From NCBI GenBank assembly GCA_016218975.1, contig JACRCO010000009.1:1-64000 (forward strand): a stretch of DNA of 64,000 bases. Reading direction: 5' to 3'. The position numbers and the translations under genes were made by a program. The notes beneath the pieces are model-generated. The model saw only the letters and a program-made list of their open reading frames with translations, searched no databases and was not told the DNA's origin. This document shows positions 1 to 9,000 of the stretch, piece by piece. Numbering within the stretch: position 1 is the first letter of the stretch; each line of letters starts with the position of its first letter. The stretch comes from Deltaproteobacteria bacterium (GTDB lineage Bacteria; Desulfobacterota; Deferrimicrobia; Deferrimicrobiales; Deferrimicrobiaceae).

Positions 1-43
1 AATAACCAGACTCCGTTTCCGCCAAAGAGAGACCGAGCTCAGG
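1..43. repeat. Truncated copy of the 97-bp repeat (right half)
   Basis: Bases 1-43 repeat bases 99-141 of the next element without a mismatch. The copy stops just after the CTCAGG of the right end, before the terminal inverted repeat is complete, and runs into CAACGCAAAA. Its left half lies outside the window, so it may be a broken element or the end of a tandem array. Confidence 0.85.
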
Positions 44-53
44 CAACGCAAAA

Positions 54-150
54 CAGGGACGGTCCTGATAACTCCTGTCAATCTATACACCCCAGTTGAA
101 TAACCAGACTCCGTTTCCGCCAAAGAGAGACCGAGCTCAGGACCGTCCCT
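54..150. repeat. 97-bp dispersed repeat with 14-bp terminal inverted repeats, copy A
   Basis: The element starts CAGGGACGGTCCTGA and ends TCAGGACCGTCCCT, so 55-68 and 137-150 form a perfect 14-bp inverted repeat. A second copy of the same length, about three quarters identical and alignable without gaps, lies at 20051-20147. The last two bases are part of the TAG stop codon of rny (149-151). The form resembles REP or MITE-like elements. No transposase is visible in the window. Confidence 0.85.
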
Positions 151-1720
151 ATTTAGCGTACTCCACGGCGCGGGTCTCGCGGATCACCGTGACGCGGATC
201 TGGCCGGGGTAGGACAGTTCCCCTTCGATCTTCTTTGCGATGTCCCGCGCGAGGATCGTGGCAGCGTCGTCGCCGATCTTCTGGTTGTCGACGATGATGC
301 GCACTTCGCGCCCCGCCTGGATGGCGTATGACTTCTCGACACCCGAGAACGATTTCGCGATACGCTCCAGGTCCTCGAGGCGCTTGAGGTAATTCGCCAG
401 CATCTCCCGGCGCGCCCCGGGCCGCGCCCCGGAAAGTGCGTCAGCCGCCTGCACGAGGATCGGAAGGATGTCGTGCGGAGACTCGTCCTCGTGGTGCGCC
501 GCTATGGCATGGATGACGCGGCTGGATTCGCCGTACTTCTTCGCGAGGTCCGCCCCTATGAGGGCGTGCGGCCCTTCAACCTCGTGGTCCACCGCCTTCC
601 CGATGTCGTGCAACAGCCCAGCGCGCTTGGCGACTTTCGCGCTCAATCCCAGCTCGGAAGCGATCATCCCGCAGAGGAACGCCACTTCGAGCGAATGGGT
701 ATAAATGTTCTGCCCGTAGGACGTCCGGTATTTCAGTTTGCCGATCAGTTTGACCATTTCGGGATGGATCCCGTGAAGTCCGAGATCGAACAGGGCCTGC
801 TCTCCCGCCTCGCGTACGAGATCGTCGACCTCCTTGGTCACCCGCTCGACCGTCTCCTCTATCCGCGCAGGGTGGATGCGGCCGTCCTGGACGAGGCGCG
901 TCAAGGCGATTCGCGCCACCTCCCTGCGCACCGGGTTGAAGCCGGACAGGATCACGGCCTCGGGCGTGTCGTCGATGATGATGTCGATTCCCGTCGCCGC
1001 CTCGAACGCGCGGATGTTGCGTCCTTCCCTCCCGATGATCCTTCCCTTCATCTCCTCGGAGGGCAGAGGCACCGCGGTCACCACGTGCTCCGCCACGTAG
1101 TCCGCAGCGTACCGCTGCACGGAGAGGGAGATCATCTTTCTCGCCTTCTGGGCGGCCTCCTCCTTGAATTCCTCGTCCATGGCGCGGATCTTCTTGCCGG
1201 CCTCGAGGCGCGCCTCCTCCGTCACCATATCTACCAGCTCGGCCTTCGCCTGATCGGCGGAAATTCCCGCAATCCGCTCCAGGTCCTCCCTCGCCTTACG
1301 TAGATCTTCCTGCAACGCCGCCTGCTTCGCATCGAGGCTCCTGGAAAAATCCGAGAGCTCCTTTTCCTTCCTGCCGAACTCCTGGGAACGGGTTTCCAGC
1401 GCTTCCGTCTTCCTGTCGAGAATGTCTTCCTTCTGCAGGAGCCGCTTCTCCAGCTGGCCGATCTCGTTCTTCCGGTCCCTCGTTTCCCGCTCGAAGTCCA
1501 GCTTGACCTGGAGCTGGTAGTCCTTTGCCTGAAGCGACGATTCCTTGAGGATGTTCTCCGCTTCCTTTTTCGCGCTCTGAAGAATTTCGTCGGCCTTCGC
1601 CGCGCCGGCCCGCGCCTCCTCTTCGGCCGAGCGTTTTTTCAGCAACAGGAACACCACGTACAGCCCGAGCGCCGCCGCGATGACGGCCAGCGCCGCAATG
1701 ACCGCAAGATTGGTATTCAA
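149..1720 (-). CDS. rny: Ribonuclease Y (membrane-anchored endoribonuclease)
   Basis: RNase Y starts bulk mRNA decay by endonucleolytic cleavage from the inner face of the membrane. The 523-residue protein is usual family length. It has one N-terminal transmembrane helix (about residues 5-27), a long charged coiled coil (about 30-200), a KH RNA-binding domain with [12 protein letters not shown] near residue 226, and an HD phosphodiesterase domain with [10 protein letters not shown] near residue 370. The start is a TTG with GGGAGG six bases upstream. It is the last gene of a zapB-zapA-6S-fau-rny run on the minus strand, and its TAG stop overlaps the end of the 97-bp repeat. The assignment is secure. 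Confidence 0.97.
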   Translation of the reverse strand: MNTNLAVIAALAVIAAALGLYVVFLLLKKRSAEEEARAGAAKADEILQSAKKEAENILKESSLQAKDYQLQVKLDFERETRDRKNEIGQLEKRLLQKEDILDRKTEALETRSQEFGRKEKELSDFSRSLDAKQAALQEDLRKAREDLERIAGISADQAKAELVDMVTEEARLEAGKKIRAMDEEFKEEAAQKARKMISLSVQRYAADYVAEHVVTAVPLPSEEMKGRIIGREGRNIRAFEAATGIDIIIDDTPEAVILSGFNPVRREVARIALTRLVQDGRIHPARIEETVERVTKEVDDLVREAGEQALFDLGLHGIHPEMVKLIGKLKYRTSYGQNIYTHSLEVAFLCGMIASELGLSAKVAKRAGLLHDIGKAVDHEVEGPHALIGADLAKKYGESSRVIHAIAAHHEDESPHDILPILVQAADALSGARPGARREMLANYLKRLEDLERIAKSFSGVEKSYAIQAGREVRIIVDNQKIGDDAATILARDIAKKIEGELSYPGQIRVTVIRETRAVEYAK

Positions 1721-1743
1721 AATGAGCCTCCCGGGTACCGCAT

Positions 1744-2352
1744 CTATTTTATTTGACCGCCGGCGCCATCCCTTTCAACGCGGATCACGCCGTCTTCCGT
1801 TACGACCGCATCCACCGGTACATCCCAAGGATCCACCGGGACCTCCGGCACCACCTGCCGGGAAAACGCCAGGCCGACCGTTACCGCGCTCCCGGCAAGC
1901 CCCGACAGGAACCGATCGTAATATCCGTAACCCTTGCCCAGGCGCCTTCCCATGGGATCGAACGCGACCCCGGGGACGACCACCAGGTCGAGCCCGTTCC
2001 GTATGCCTGACATTCCCTTTGTAACGCGCGGCTCCAGAAGCCCATATTTCCCACGGACCCAGCCGCCGCTGCCGCCGTCCGGATAGAACAGGAGCGTCCC
2101 GTCTTCCATGACCTTGGGATAATAAAGCAGCGCTCCCCCTTCGAGATAGCGCGCGCGGATCACCTCTGTTCCCACTTCTCCGGCGACGGCCATGTAAAGG
2201 GCCGCTTTTCCTCCCGGCCCGGGAGGAAACGCCGAAAGAAAATGCAGTTGCGCCGCCCGGCTTTTTTCGGCCTGCTCCTCGCCGCCCGTCTTTTCGCGGC
2301 TGCGCTTGCGCGCATTGCGGCGAAGCTGCGCTTTCCGCTCTGACATCAACAT
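1744..2352 (-). CDS. fau: 5-formyltetrahydrofolate cyclo-ligase
   Basis: This enzyme converts 5-formyl-THF to 5,10-methenyl-THF with ATP and so recycles an inhibitory folate. About 202 residues, a typical length. The ATP and substrate signature [15 protein letters not shown] is present around residues 158-172, preceded by [10 protein letters not shown]. The N terminus is rich in Lys and Arg, as usual. Several in-frame starts are packed together (TTG, ATG, ATG); I chose the ATG at 2352 because AGG lies about six bases upstream. Its position downstream of 6S RNA and zapA matches the widely conserved zapA-ssrS-fau arrangement. Only 23 bases separate it from rny. Confidence 0.93.
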   Translation of the reverse strand: MLMSERKAQLRRNARKRSREKTGGEEQAEKSRAAQLHFLSAFPPGPGGKAALYMAVAGEVGTEVIRARYLEGGALLYYPKVMEDGTLLFYPDGGSGGWVRGKYGLLEPRVTKGMSGIRNGLDLVVVPGVAFDPMGRRLGKGYGYYDRFLSGLAGSAVTVGLAFSRQVVPEVPVDPWDVPVDAVVTEDGVIRVERDGAGGQIK

Positions 2353-2393
2353 CAACTACCTGCCGGAATTGGGGAATGCGGGGTGGACAGGAT

Positions 2394-2482
2394 CCACGAA
2401 TAAGCCTTTGCGACGGTACGGAAATATCCCGTACCGCTACGGAGGAACCGTTATGGCAAACCAGGCCGGACCTTATTCGTGG
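2394..2482. other. Nested inverted repeat that could fold as a branched RNA
   Basis: An 11-bp perfect outer stem (CCACGAATAAG at 2394-2404 with CTTATTCGTGG at 2472-2482) encloses TTTGC (2407-2411) paired with GCAAA (2456-2460). Inside that are two hairpins: CGGTACGG/CCGTACCG (2414-2421 and 2429-2436) and ACGG/CCGT (2439-2442 and 2448-2451). It lies between the 6S RNA gene and fau. It lacks the GGTTCGA T-arm of a tRNA. Strand and function are unknown. Confidence 0.6.
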
Positions 2483-2528
2483 TAGAACTTCATGAATCCC
2501 TTTAACCTGCCGCCCCAATCTATATAAA

Positions 2529-2542
2529 CGCGGTCTCCCGCG
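2529..2542 (-). terminator. Hairpin with T-rich tail downstream of 6S RNA
   Basis: On the minus strand CGCGG-GAGA-CCGCG forms a 5-bp stem with a tetraloop, followed by TTTATATAG. It could be the actual transcription end of 6S RNA, or a backup to the U-run at the end of the mature RNA. The stem is short, so this is tentative. Confidence 0.35.
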
Positions 2543-2555
2543 GGTGTAACAGTAT

Positions 2556-2736
2556 AAAAACCCCTGCTCTGTGCCGTGTCGACGATAGAGTCGAACCTGG
2601 CTCTCACCAGGTGGGATCCCTGGTTATGGCGGCTTCAGGCTTCCCCCGTGGGGGCATGCTCACCGCCGCCAGGAAGGGACCCCGTTCTACATGTGTTGGC
2701 TCAAACTCTCCCGCCAATCACGCGCACGGCAGGGGT
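2556..2736 (-). ncRNA. ssrS: 6S RNA (ssrS)
   Basis: 6S RNA mimics an open promoter and sequesters housekeeping RNA polymerase holoenzyme in slow growth. Read on the minus strand, the region starts CCCCTGCCGTGC and ends GCAGGGG followed by TTTTT, giving a closing stem and a length of about 180 nt as in Escherichia coli. The conserved core GGTGAGCATGCCC followed by GGGAAGCCTGAAG matches the E. coli segment GGTGAGCATGC...GAAGCCT. Location between zapA and fau is the classical ssrS locus. Ends are estimated from the closing stem and U-run. Confidence 0.9.
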
Positions 2737-2756
2737 AATACCGCCCTTCCGTTCCC

Positions 2757-3038
2757 TCACTTCAGCGCGCTGTCCAGCGCGTCCAGCAGGTCCCGGCTCT
2801 TCTGCTCCAGAAGCTTCTTCTCTTCGTCCTGCTTCCCGCGAAGCTCCAGGACCTCATCCGCCAATTTCATCGCCGCCAGCATGACGACGTTCAGGTAATT
2901 CGTCGTCACGCCCGACTTCTGAACCTCGCGAACCCGTTCGTTCAGGAGTTCGCTCAGCCTCGCCATGTGGTCCGCCGACCGGTCGGTCTTAACGGTCAGC
3001 GTGTACCCGGCGATGTTCACGTCATACCGGTCACTCAT
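2757..3038 (-). CDS. zapA: Cell division protein ZapA
   Basis: ZapA binds FtsZ and promotes bundling of protofilaments at the division ring. The protein is about 93 residues: an N-terminal beta segment (YDVNIAGYTLTVKTD) and a long C-terminal coiled coil (about 45-90) ending in EEKKLLEQKSRDLLDALDSALK, which is the family architecture. An upstream in-frame GTG at 3047 would fall at the predicted transcription start, so I prefer the ATG at 3038. It lies directly upstream of 6S RNA and downstream of a ZapB-like gene. Confidence 0.9.
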   Translation of the reverse strand: MSDRYDVNIAGYTLTVKTDRSADHMARLSELLNERVREVQKSGVTTNYLNVVMLAAMKLADEVLELRGKQDEEKKLLEQKSRDLLDALDSALK

Positions 3039-3052
3039 CCCTTCCACTACCC

Positions 3053-3080
3053 ATTATACATTCGACGGGTTACAACTCAA
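3053..3080 (-). promoter_or_regulatory. Predicted sigma70 promoter for zapA-ssrS-fau-rny
   Basis: On the minus strand: -35 TTGAGT (3075-3080, within the last codons of the zapB-like gene), a 16-bp spacer, and a consensus -10 TATAAT (3053-3058). The transcription start would fall near 3046, giving zapA a leader of only about 8 nt. Confidence 0.55.
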
Positions 3081-3294
3081 TGTTTTCCAGGCGCGAGAGG
3101 ACTTTCTCAACCCGCTCGCGGATCTCGTTCCGCTCATTGGTCAATTCGGCGACCTTGCGGGCGAGGTCTTTGGCCTCGGCCTTCTTTTGCTCGAGCTGGG
3201 CGGACAACTCGGCATTCTGCCCCTTTAGCGCAGACACCAGCCCGACGAGATCGCTGATCTTTTTTTCTATAAGGACGAACGATTCATCCGCCAT
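3070..3294 (-). CDS. zapB: ZapB-like coiled-coil cell division protein
   Basis: From the ATG at 3294 the product is 74 residues (starting MADESFVLIEKK). It is predicted almost entirely coiled coil, with heptads such as LVGLVSALKGQNAELSAQL and a charged second half ending in VLSRLENIEL. ZapB proteins link the Z-ring, through ZapA, to chromosome-anchoring factors. Composition, length and direct linkage to zapA support the call, but short coiled coils are hard to assign by sequence alone. An in-frame ATG at about 3330 gives a 12-residue longer variant; GGGGAGA precedes the chosen start. Confidence 0.7.
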   Translation of the reverse strand: MADESFVLIEKKISDLVGLVSALKGQNAELSAQLEQKKAEAKDLARKVAELTNERNEIRERVEKVLSRLENIEL

Positions 3295-3418
3295 TTTCCC
3301 GGTTCTCCCCTCGATGTGCTCGATGTTCATGATCGGACAGCTTAAATTAACCCGTCCCGGCCGCAGGGTCAATCGTGAACAGGATCGGATGAGCCGTCCC
3401 GAACCATTCCCGTGAATT

Positions 3419-5053
3419 TCAGCGGTTGGGTTCCCTCTCTTCTATCTGAAGGACGCTGTAGGCGATCGCCGCGCAATGCGAAGCGATGACCTTCCATGCC
3501 GAAAGGATATCGAGGTGGGCGGCGCTGGACTCGAGCGATTCCGGCGTCCCCTTCCTCAGCCTGCGGATGTGGGCGAGCCGAAGATCCCGTTCCATGCGTC
3601 CCACCGTATCCTTGCGCGCGATGACGATTTCGGCAGCCTTCCGGTCCCGCGTGACGAACGCCGAGACCGCCTCGCGGTACATCGCCTCCACCTCCGACAG
3701 AAAGGACTCCAGCTCCTTCGCCCCCTCCTCCGAAAATCGCTGCTCCCTCTCCGCCATCCGGCGCACATGGTCTCCCAGCGTCTTGTCGATGAAGTCGCCG
3801 ATGTTCTCAAGGTCGGATGCTATGGCGATATATGCCACCGCGCGGTTCGTCTGTTCCGAATCGAGGGAGCCTTCCCCAAGCGCCGACAGGAACACCTTGA
3901 TCTCGCGCGTCAGCTCGTCCACGTCGTCATCCATCCGCCGGATGCGCTCGGCCAGCGCTTCTCCATCCGCACCGCGGATAGCCTGCAGCGCCGCGCCGTG
4001 CATTTCCTGTATCATGTCCGCGATCCGCATGATCTCACGGGCCACCTGGCCGAGGGCGGCCCCGGCTATCGGAAGGTGCTCCCGGTCAAGGTACATCGGC
4101 TTTCCCCGGGGAGCCGCCTCCTTCTTTTCCGGAATGATCCCGGAGAGCCACGAGGCGATTTTCGGCGCCAGCGGGAAAAAGAGAACTGCGAGCGTAAGGT
4201 TGAACAGCGTGTGCGCGTTCGCGACGATCCGGGAGGGATCGGGGGATACGGAGGCGAGCATATCCCGGACGTACGGGAAAAACGGCAGGAACAGGAGCGC
4301 TCCCGCGGTCTTCATCGCCACGTGCCCCCAGGCTATCCTCTTCCCCTCGGCGGCCAGCCCGGAGGCGGCGACGAACGCAACCGACGATCCGCCGACGTTC
4401 GCTCCAAGCACCAGCGGAAGGACCGCGGACACGGGGAGAACCCCTTCCTGGACGAAAGCGATCAGCAGGATCATCACCGCGGTGCCGCTCTGGAACAGCG
4501 CGCTCAGGGCCACTCCCCATGCAAAGGCAACAAGGGGAGCTCCGCCCAGGTCCGTCATCAGGGAACGGAGGCTGGCCACCTGGCCTACCTCGCCTGCCGC
4601 GCCCGCAAGAAATCGGAGCGAAAGGAGGATGAACCCGATTCCGAGCAGGCCCTGGCCTGCGGCATGGATCCTGGTCTTTCTTCCCCAAAGGTACAAAAGG
4701 ACGCCTGCGGAAAGGATCGGAAAGGCGTAACGGTAGATCCGGAACGAGAGCACCTGGACGATCAGGGTGCTTCCGAGATCGGCTCCGAGCACGACGGAAA
4801 GCGACTGGACAAGCGGCAGCGGAGCGATTTCCGCAAATGATACGAGGAGCGTGACGACCGCGCCGGAGCTCTGGAGAAGCGCCGTTCCGGCGACCCCCGC
4901 CCCGAACCCTCCCAGCCGGCTCCTGCCCGGGGCGCCCCACCAGCTTTTGAGACGCGCCCCGAAGGAAAGCTCGAAGCCCTGGCCGGTGATCCTCACTCCG
5001 TACAGGAGGAGGAACGCCCCTCCGATCACCTGGAGAAAAAGGGTGTCGATCAT
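3419..5053 (-). CDS. Na/Pi-cotransporter family protein with PhoU-like C-terminal domain
   Basis: About 544 residues. The N-terminal two thirds is hydrophobic with the inverted duplication of the NptA/PNaS family: the repeat motif appears as LLQSSGAVVTLLVSFA near residue 70 and LFQSGTAVMILLIAF near residue 200. The C-terminal third (about 340-540) is helical and charged, resembling PhoU, which is common in bacterial members. Probable role is sodium-coupled phosphate uptake or a related transport. The start MIDTLFLQVIGG at 5053 places it 13 bp after ftsY; an upstream ATG at 5098 would overlap ftsY. The linkage to ftsY and smc is probably only transcriptional. Substrate is unproven. Confidence 0.85.
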   Translation of the reverse strand: MIDTLFLQVIGGAFLLLYGVRITGQGFELSFGARLKSWWGAPGRSRLGGFGAGVAGTALLQSSGAVVTLLVSFAEIAPLPLVQSLSVVLGADLGSTLIVQVLSFRIYRYAFPILSAGVLLYLWGRKTRIHAAGQGLLGIGFILLSLRFLAGAAGEVGQVASLRSLMTDLGGAPLVAFAWGVALSALFQSGTAVMILLIAFVQEGVLPVSAVLPLVLGANVGGSSVAFVAASGLAAEGKRIAWGHVAMKTAGALLFLPFFPYVRDMLASVSPDPSRIVANAHTLFNLTLAVLFFPLAPKIASWLSGIIPEKKEAAPRGKPMYLDREHLPIAGAALGQVAREIMRIADMIQEMHGAALQAIRGADGEALAERIRRMDDDVDELTREIKVFLSALGEGSLDSEQTNRAVAYIAIASDLENIGDFIDKTLGDHVRRMAEREQRFSEEGAKELESFLSEVEAMYREAVSAFVTRDRKAAEIVIARKDTVGRMERDLRLAHIRRLRKGTPESLESSAAHLDILSAWKVIASHCAAIAYSVLQIEEREPNR

Positions 5054-5066
5054 ATGGATTAAATGC

Positions 5067-5990
5067 TCAGAAAAGCGCTTCGGCGAACGCCGAAGCATCG
5101 AAGGGGCGCAGGTCCTCGACGGACTCGCCGACGCCGATGAACCGGATCGGGGCGCCGATTTCCCGGGTGACCGAGAGCACTACGCCGCCCTTCGCCGTGC
5201 CGTCCAGCTTCGTAAGGACAAGCCCCGTCACGCCGGTGAACTCCTGGAAGGTCTTCGCCTGCGCGATGGCGTTGCGCCCGTTCGTGGCGTCGAGCACGAG
5301 CAGCACTTCGTGCGGCGCCCCCGGCATTTCCCTTCCGATCACGCGGACCGCTTTCCGCATCTCCTCCATGAGAGAGGACTTCGTGTGGAGCCGCCCGGCG
5401 GTGTCGATGAGGACCGCGTGGGCGCCCCTTGCCTTTCCGGCGCGCACGGCGTCGAACGCGACCGCCGAGGAGTCGGAGCCTTCCTTGTGCTGGACGAACT
5501 CGGCCCCGACCCGGTCCGCCCAGATCTTCAGCTGCCCTATGGCCGCCGCGCGGAAGGTGTCGCCCGCGGCCAGAAGAACCGGATGCCCCTCTTCCTTCAG
5601 CCAGTGGGCGACCTTGCCGATCGTGGTCGTCTTTCCGACGCCGTTCACGCCGACGACAAGGACGACGAAGGGATAAGGGGGAACGACCTTCAGGGGGACC
5701 ATCCTGGGGGCGAGGGTTTCCGCGATCATTCCCCGGAGGGCCGAACGCAGGGCGTCCGTATCGGGGAGCTCGCCGCGCCGCCACTTCGCCCGGAGCGCCT
5801 CCGAGTACTCATGCGCCAGGGGCGCCCCCGCATCGGCGAGGATGAGCGCCTCCTCGAGATCGGCGAGGACGTTTTCATCCACCGGGCCGATGCCGCGGGC
5901 GACCGCCTCGACGTTCATGAACAGCAGTTCGCGGGTCTTGGAAAGCCCCGCCTTCAGGCGGGAGAAGAATGAATCGTTCGATTTAGCCAC
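5067..5990 (-). CDS. ftsY: Signal recognition particle receptor FtsY
   Basis: FtsY is the membrane-associated GTPase that receives SRP-ribosome complexes for co-translational insertion. The 307 residues comprise an N domain and the GTPase domain: G1 GVNGVGKTTT near residues 114-123, DTAGRLHTKSSLMEEM, and TKLDGTAKGG near the C terminus. The long acidic A domain of enterobacterial FtsY is absent, as in many bacteria. The start is a GTG at 5990 (MAKSNDSFFSRLK), 15 bp after smc, with no clear Shine-Dalgarno. The 3' end contains a perfect 20-bp palindrome (5077-5096). Confidence 0.96.
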   Translation of the reverse strand: MAKSNDSFFSRLKAGLSKTRELLFMNVEAVARGIGPVDENVLADLEEALILADAGAPLAHEYSEALRAKWRRGELPDTDALRSALRGMIAETLAPRMVPLKVVPPYPFVVLVVGVNGVGKTTTIGKVAHWLKEEGHPVLLAAGDTFRAAAIGQLKIWADRVGAEFVQHKEGSDSSAVAFDAVRAGKARGAHAVLIDTAGRLHTKSSLMEEMRKAVRVIGREMPGAPHEVLLVLDATNGRNAIAQAKTFQEFTGVTGLVLTKLDGTAKGGVVLSVTREIGAPIRFIGVGESVEDLRPFDASAFAEALF

Positions 5991-6005
5991 GCCCGGAGGG
6001 ATGAA

Positions 6006-9000
6006 TCACGCGTTGAATTTTACGGAGACGACTTTGGAGATCCCAGGCTTTTCCATCGTTATCCCGTAGAGGCTGTCCGCAAGTTCCATCGTTCGCTTGT
6101 TGTGCGTTATGAGGAGGAACTGGTAGCGCCCCGACATCTCCCTGACGAGGGAATTGAACCGGTCGATATTGGCATCGTCGAGCGCTGCGTCCGCCTCGTC
6201 GAGAAGGCAGAACGGAGACGGCTTCACGAGGAAGATCGAAAAGATAAGGCAGGCGGCGGCAAGCGATTTTTCCCCGCCCGACAGGGAAGACAGCGGCAGC
6301 AGCTTCTTTCCGGGAAGCTGGACTACGAGCTCCACTCCGGTTTCGAGGAGGTTTTCCTCGTCGATAAGCGTCAGGAACGCCCGCCCGCCAAGGAACAGCC
6401 GGGGGAACACCTCCGTAAGCTTCTCGTTGATTTTCCCGAATGTGTCGGAAAAACGCTCCCGCGTGGTCCGGTTGATCCGCTGGATCGCCCTGGAAAGGTC
6501 GTCGAGCGATTTCTCGAGATCTTCCTTCTCGCCCGCAAGGAAGGAGTGTCGTTCGGTCTGTTCGCGGTATTCCTCGATCGAGGCGAGGTTGACATCCCCC
6601 ATTCCGGAGATCCTGTCGCGCAATTCGGCGGCGCGGGATTCCCATCCGGAGATTTCAGCCGCCTCCCCTTCGGGATCGGCGGCTTCCTCCGGCACAGGGA
6701 GATCCGCCGGGTGCGCCTCATACCGCTGATACGTCAGGACATCGAGGTTCGACAAATCGTTTTCGATCCGCTGCACGGACAGGCGAAGGTCGGTGAGCCG
6801 ATCGGAAGCTTCCTGCGCGCCGCGGCGCGTTTCTTTCATCGATCCTCCAAGGGAATCGATCTTCGCGGCGATCGCCGCCTTCTCGTCGATGAGCCTGTCG
6901 ATCGCCTCCTGCCGCCGCGAGAGCTCGGCGGCGCCTTCCTCGACGGCGGTGCGCCCGGATTCGATCGCCTCTTCCAGCGCGCGGACCCTTCCCGCGTAAT
7001 CCGTCTTCCTTCGGCTCCAATCTCCGGCCAGTACGCGTTTCTCCTCCAAAGCCGCTTCAAGTCCCTCGAGTGCCTTACGTTCGGCGTCGTCCTTCCCTGC
7101 AAGCTCCGCCAGCTCGATCTCCGCCGCATGGCACCGTTTCCGGGCGTCTTCGGCGGAAAGACGCTTTTCCTCGAGCGCTTCGATCAGCCGGCGGACGCGC
7201 TCCTCCTCTTCGCCCTTGGCCTGCCCGGAAAGCTGAGCCGCCTCCTGCGACGCCTTGTGCTCGGTCCGGATCCTTGCCAGGTCGGCCTTCTGGTATTCCA
7301 GATCCCGCACCAGGTCCTCGTGCCTTTCCACCGCCTGCGAGCGCGCCGCTTCGAGCCCCGCCCGCAACTGCTCCACCCGGCGAAGCTCGTTCGTGCATTC
7401 CTCCCTGCGGCGGAACATGAGGTTTCTCCGCTCTTCCAGCTCCGCCTTCGTGCGGCGGGACTCCTCCTCCGCCTCACGGAGCCGTGCGGCCTCGCAGGCG
7501 ATCACGGCGATCTCCTTTTCCAGGTCGCGCATTTCCCGCTTCACCGCAAGGATGCCGGACTCGCTTTCACCGAGGGAGCCGCCGACCAGCGCACCTTCCG
7601 CGGTGACCACGTCCCCTTCAAGTGTGACGTAGGTGTTCCACACTCCGTTGCGGTTCCAAAGCCTCAGCGCGCAATCCATGTCGCGCACAAGCAGCGCTCC
7701 TCCGAGCAGGCCGCGCACAAGGTCCCCGCACTCCGAAGACGCCCGGACGACGTCGGCAAGCGGGGCGATCACCCCTTCCTCGCCGAGATACGCGGGCGCA
7801 TCTTCCCGGGAACGCAGGGAAACCGGCACGAAAGTACCACGGCCTTCGCGTGTTTCCTTGAGGAACCTGAGCGCTGAAAGCCCCTCGGTGTGGTCGCGGA
7901 CGACGATGGATTGCATTCTTTCTCCGAGCACAGCCTCGACGGCCTTCTCGTAAGGGGCGTCCGTCTCCACGAGGTCCCCGATCACGCCGAAGATCCCCTT
8001 GTCCCCCTCGGCGCCGCCGCTTTTCCCGTGCCCGTTGAAATGCCGGAGAACGGCGCGCACGCCGGAAGTGGCCCAATCCTTCTGCTCGTATACGCGGGAC
8101 AGGGTGTCCAGCCGGGAGGATGACGCCTGGAGGAGGCCCTCGGCCTCGGCGCGCGTCTTCACGGCATCGTCGATCCGGACTGTGGATTCATCGAGGAGGC
8201 GGCCCGTCTCTTCCCAGGATGTTTCCGCGCCGGCGACCGCGTCCCTGGACACATCCTCACGCGCCCGGACTTCCGCAAGCTCCCGTTCCGCCTTCCCGGA
8301 TTCCGCCAAAGCCGCTCCGACCTGTTCCTCGAGGCGGACGAGTTTCCGCTCGTTGTCATCGATCGTGCGCTGATACGACCCCGCGCTTGAAAGTGCGGTG
8401 GAGTGATGATTCACGCGAACCATCAGGTCGTACTTTGCGCGGTCGGACAGCTCCCGGTGGAGACGGTATTCCTCTTCCGCCCCGCCGGCCTCGGCCGAAA
8501 GGGCGGCAAACCGGCCCCTGGCCGAATCGACGCTTTCCCGCCGCAGCGATGCGCCTTCGCGCGCATCCCCGATTCGGACCGCAAGGGCGGAAATCTCCTG
8601 CCCGATAACCTCCGCCCGCGCCGCGGCTTCATCGATCAGCCCGCGCAGCTCCCCGGCCTGCCTGACGTTCCCTTTCCATTCCTCCTCACGACGGGCGACT
8701 TCCTCCTTCAGTGCGCCGTGGGCGGCCCCAAGGTCCCGCTCTTCGCTTTCCGCCTCGGCGTGGCGGATCTTCATGGATTCCATCTCCGCTTCGAGCCGGG
8801 AGATCTCCCCGCGGATACCGAGAAGCGAATCCTCGAGCGAGTGAAGCTCCACGCCCGCGGACGACCGAAGCTGCGTGAACTCCCGGAATTTCCGCGCCGC
8901 GATCCGCAGATCCAGATCGCGCAGCTCCTCCTTCAAGGCCTTGTACTTTTCCGCCTTGCGGACCTGCCGGTCGAGGCTGCCTATCTGCCGCTTCACCTCG

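Noticed and set aside
2394-2482. tRNA or tRNA-Sec gene
   Set aside because: The branched fold lacks the T-arm GGTTCGA, a 7- or 8-bp acceptor stem with CCA-type end and an anticodon arm of the right size.
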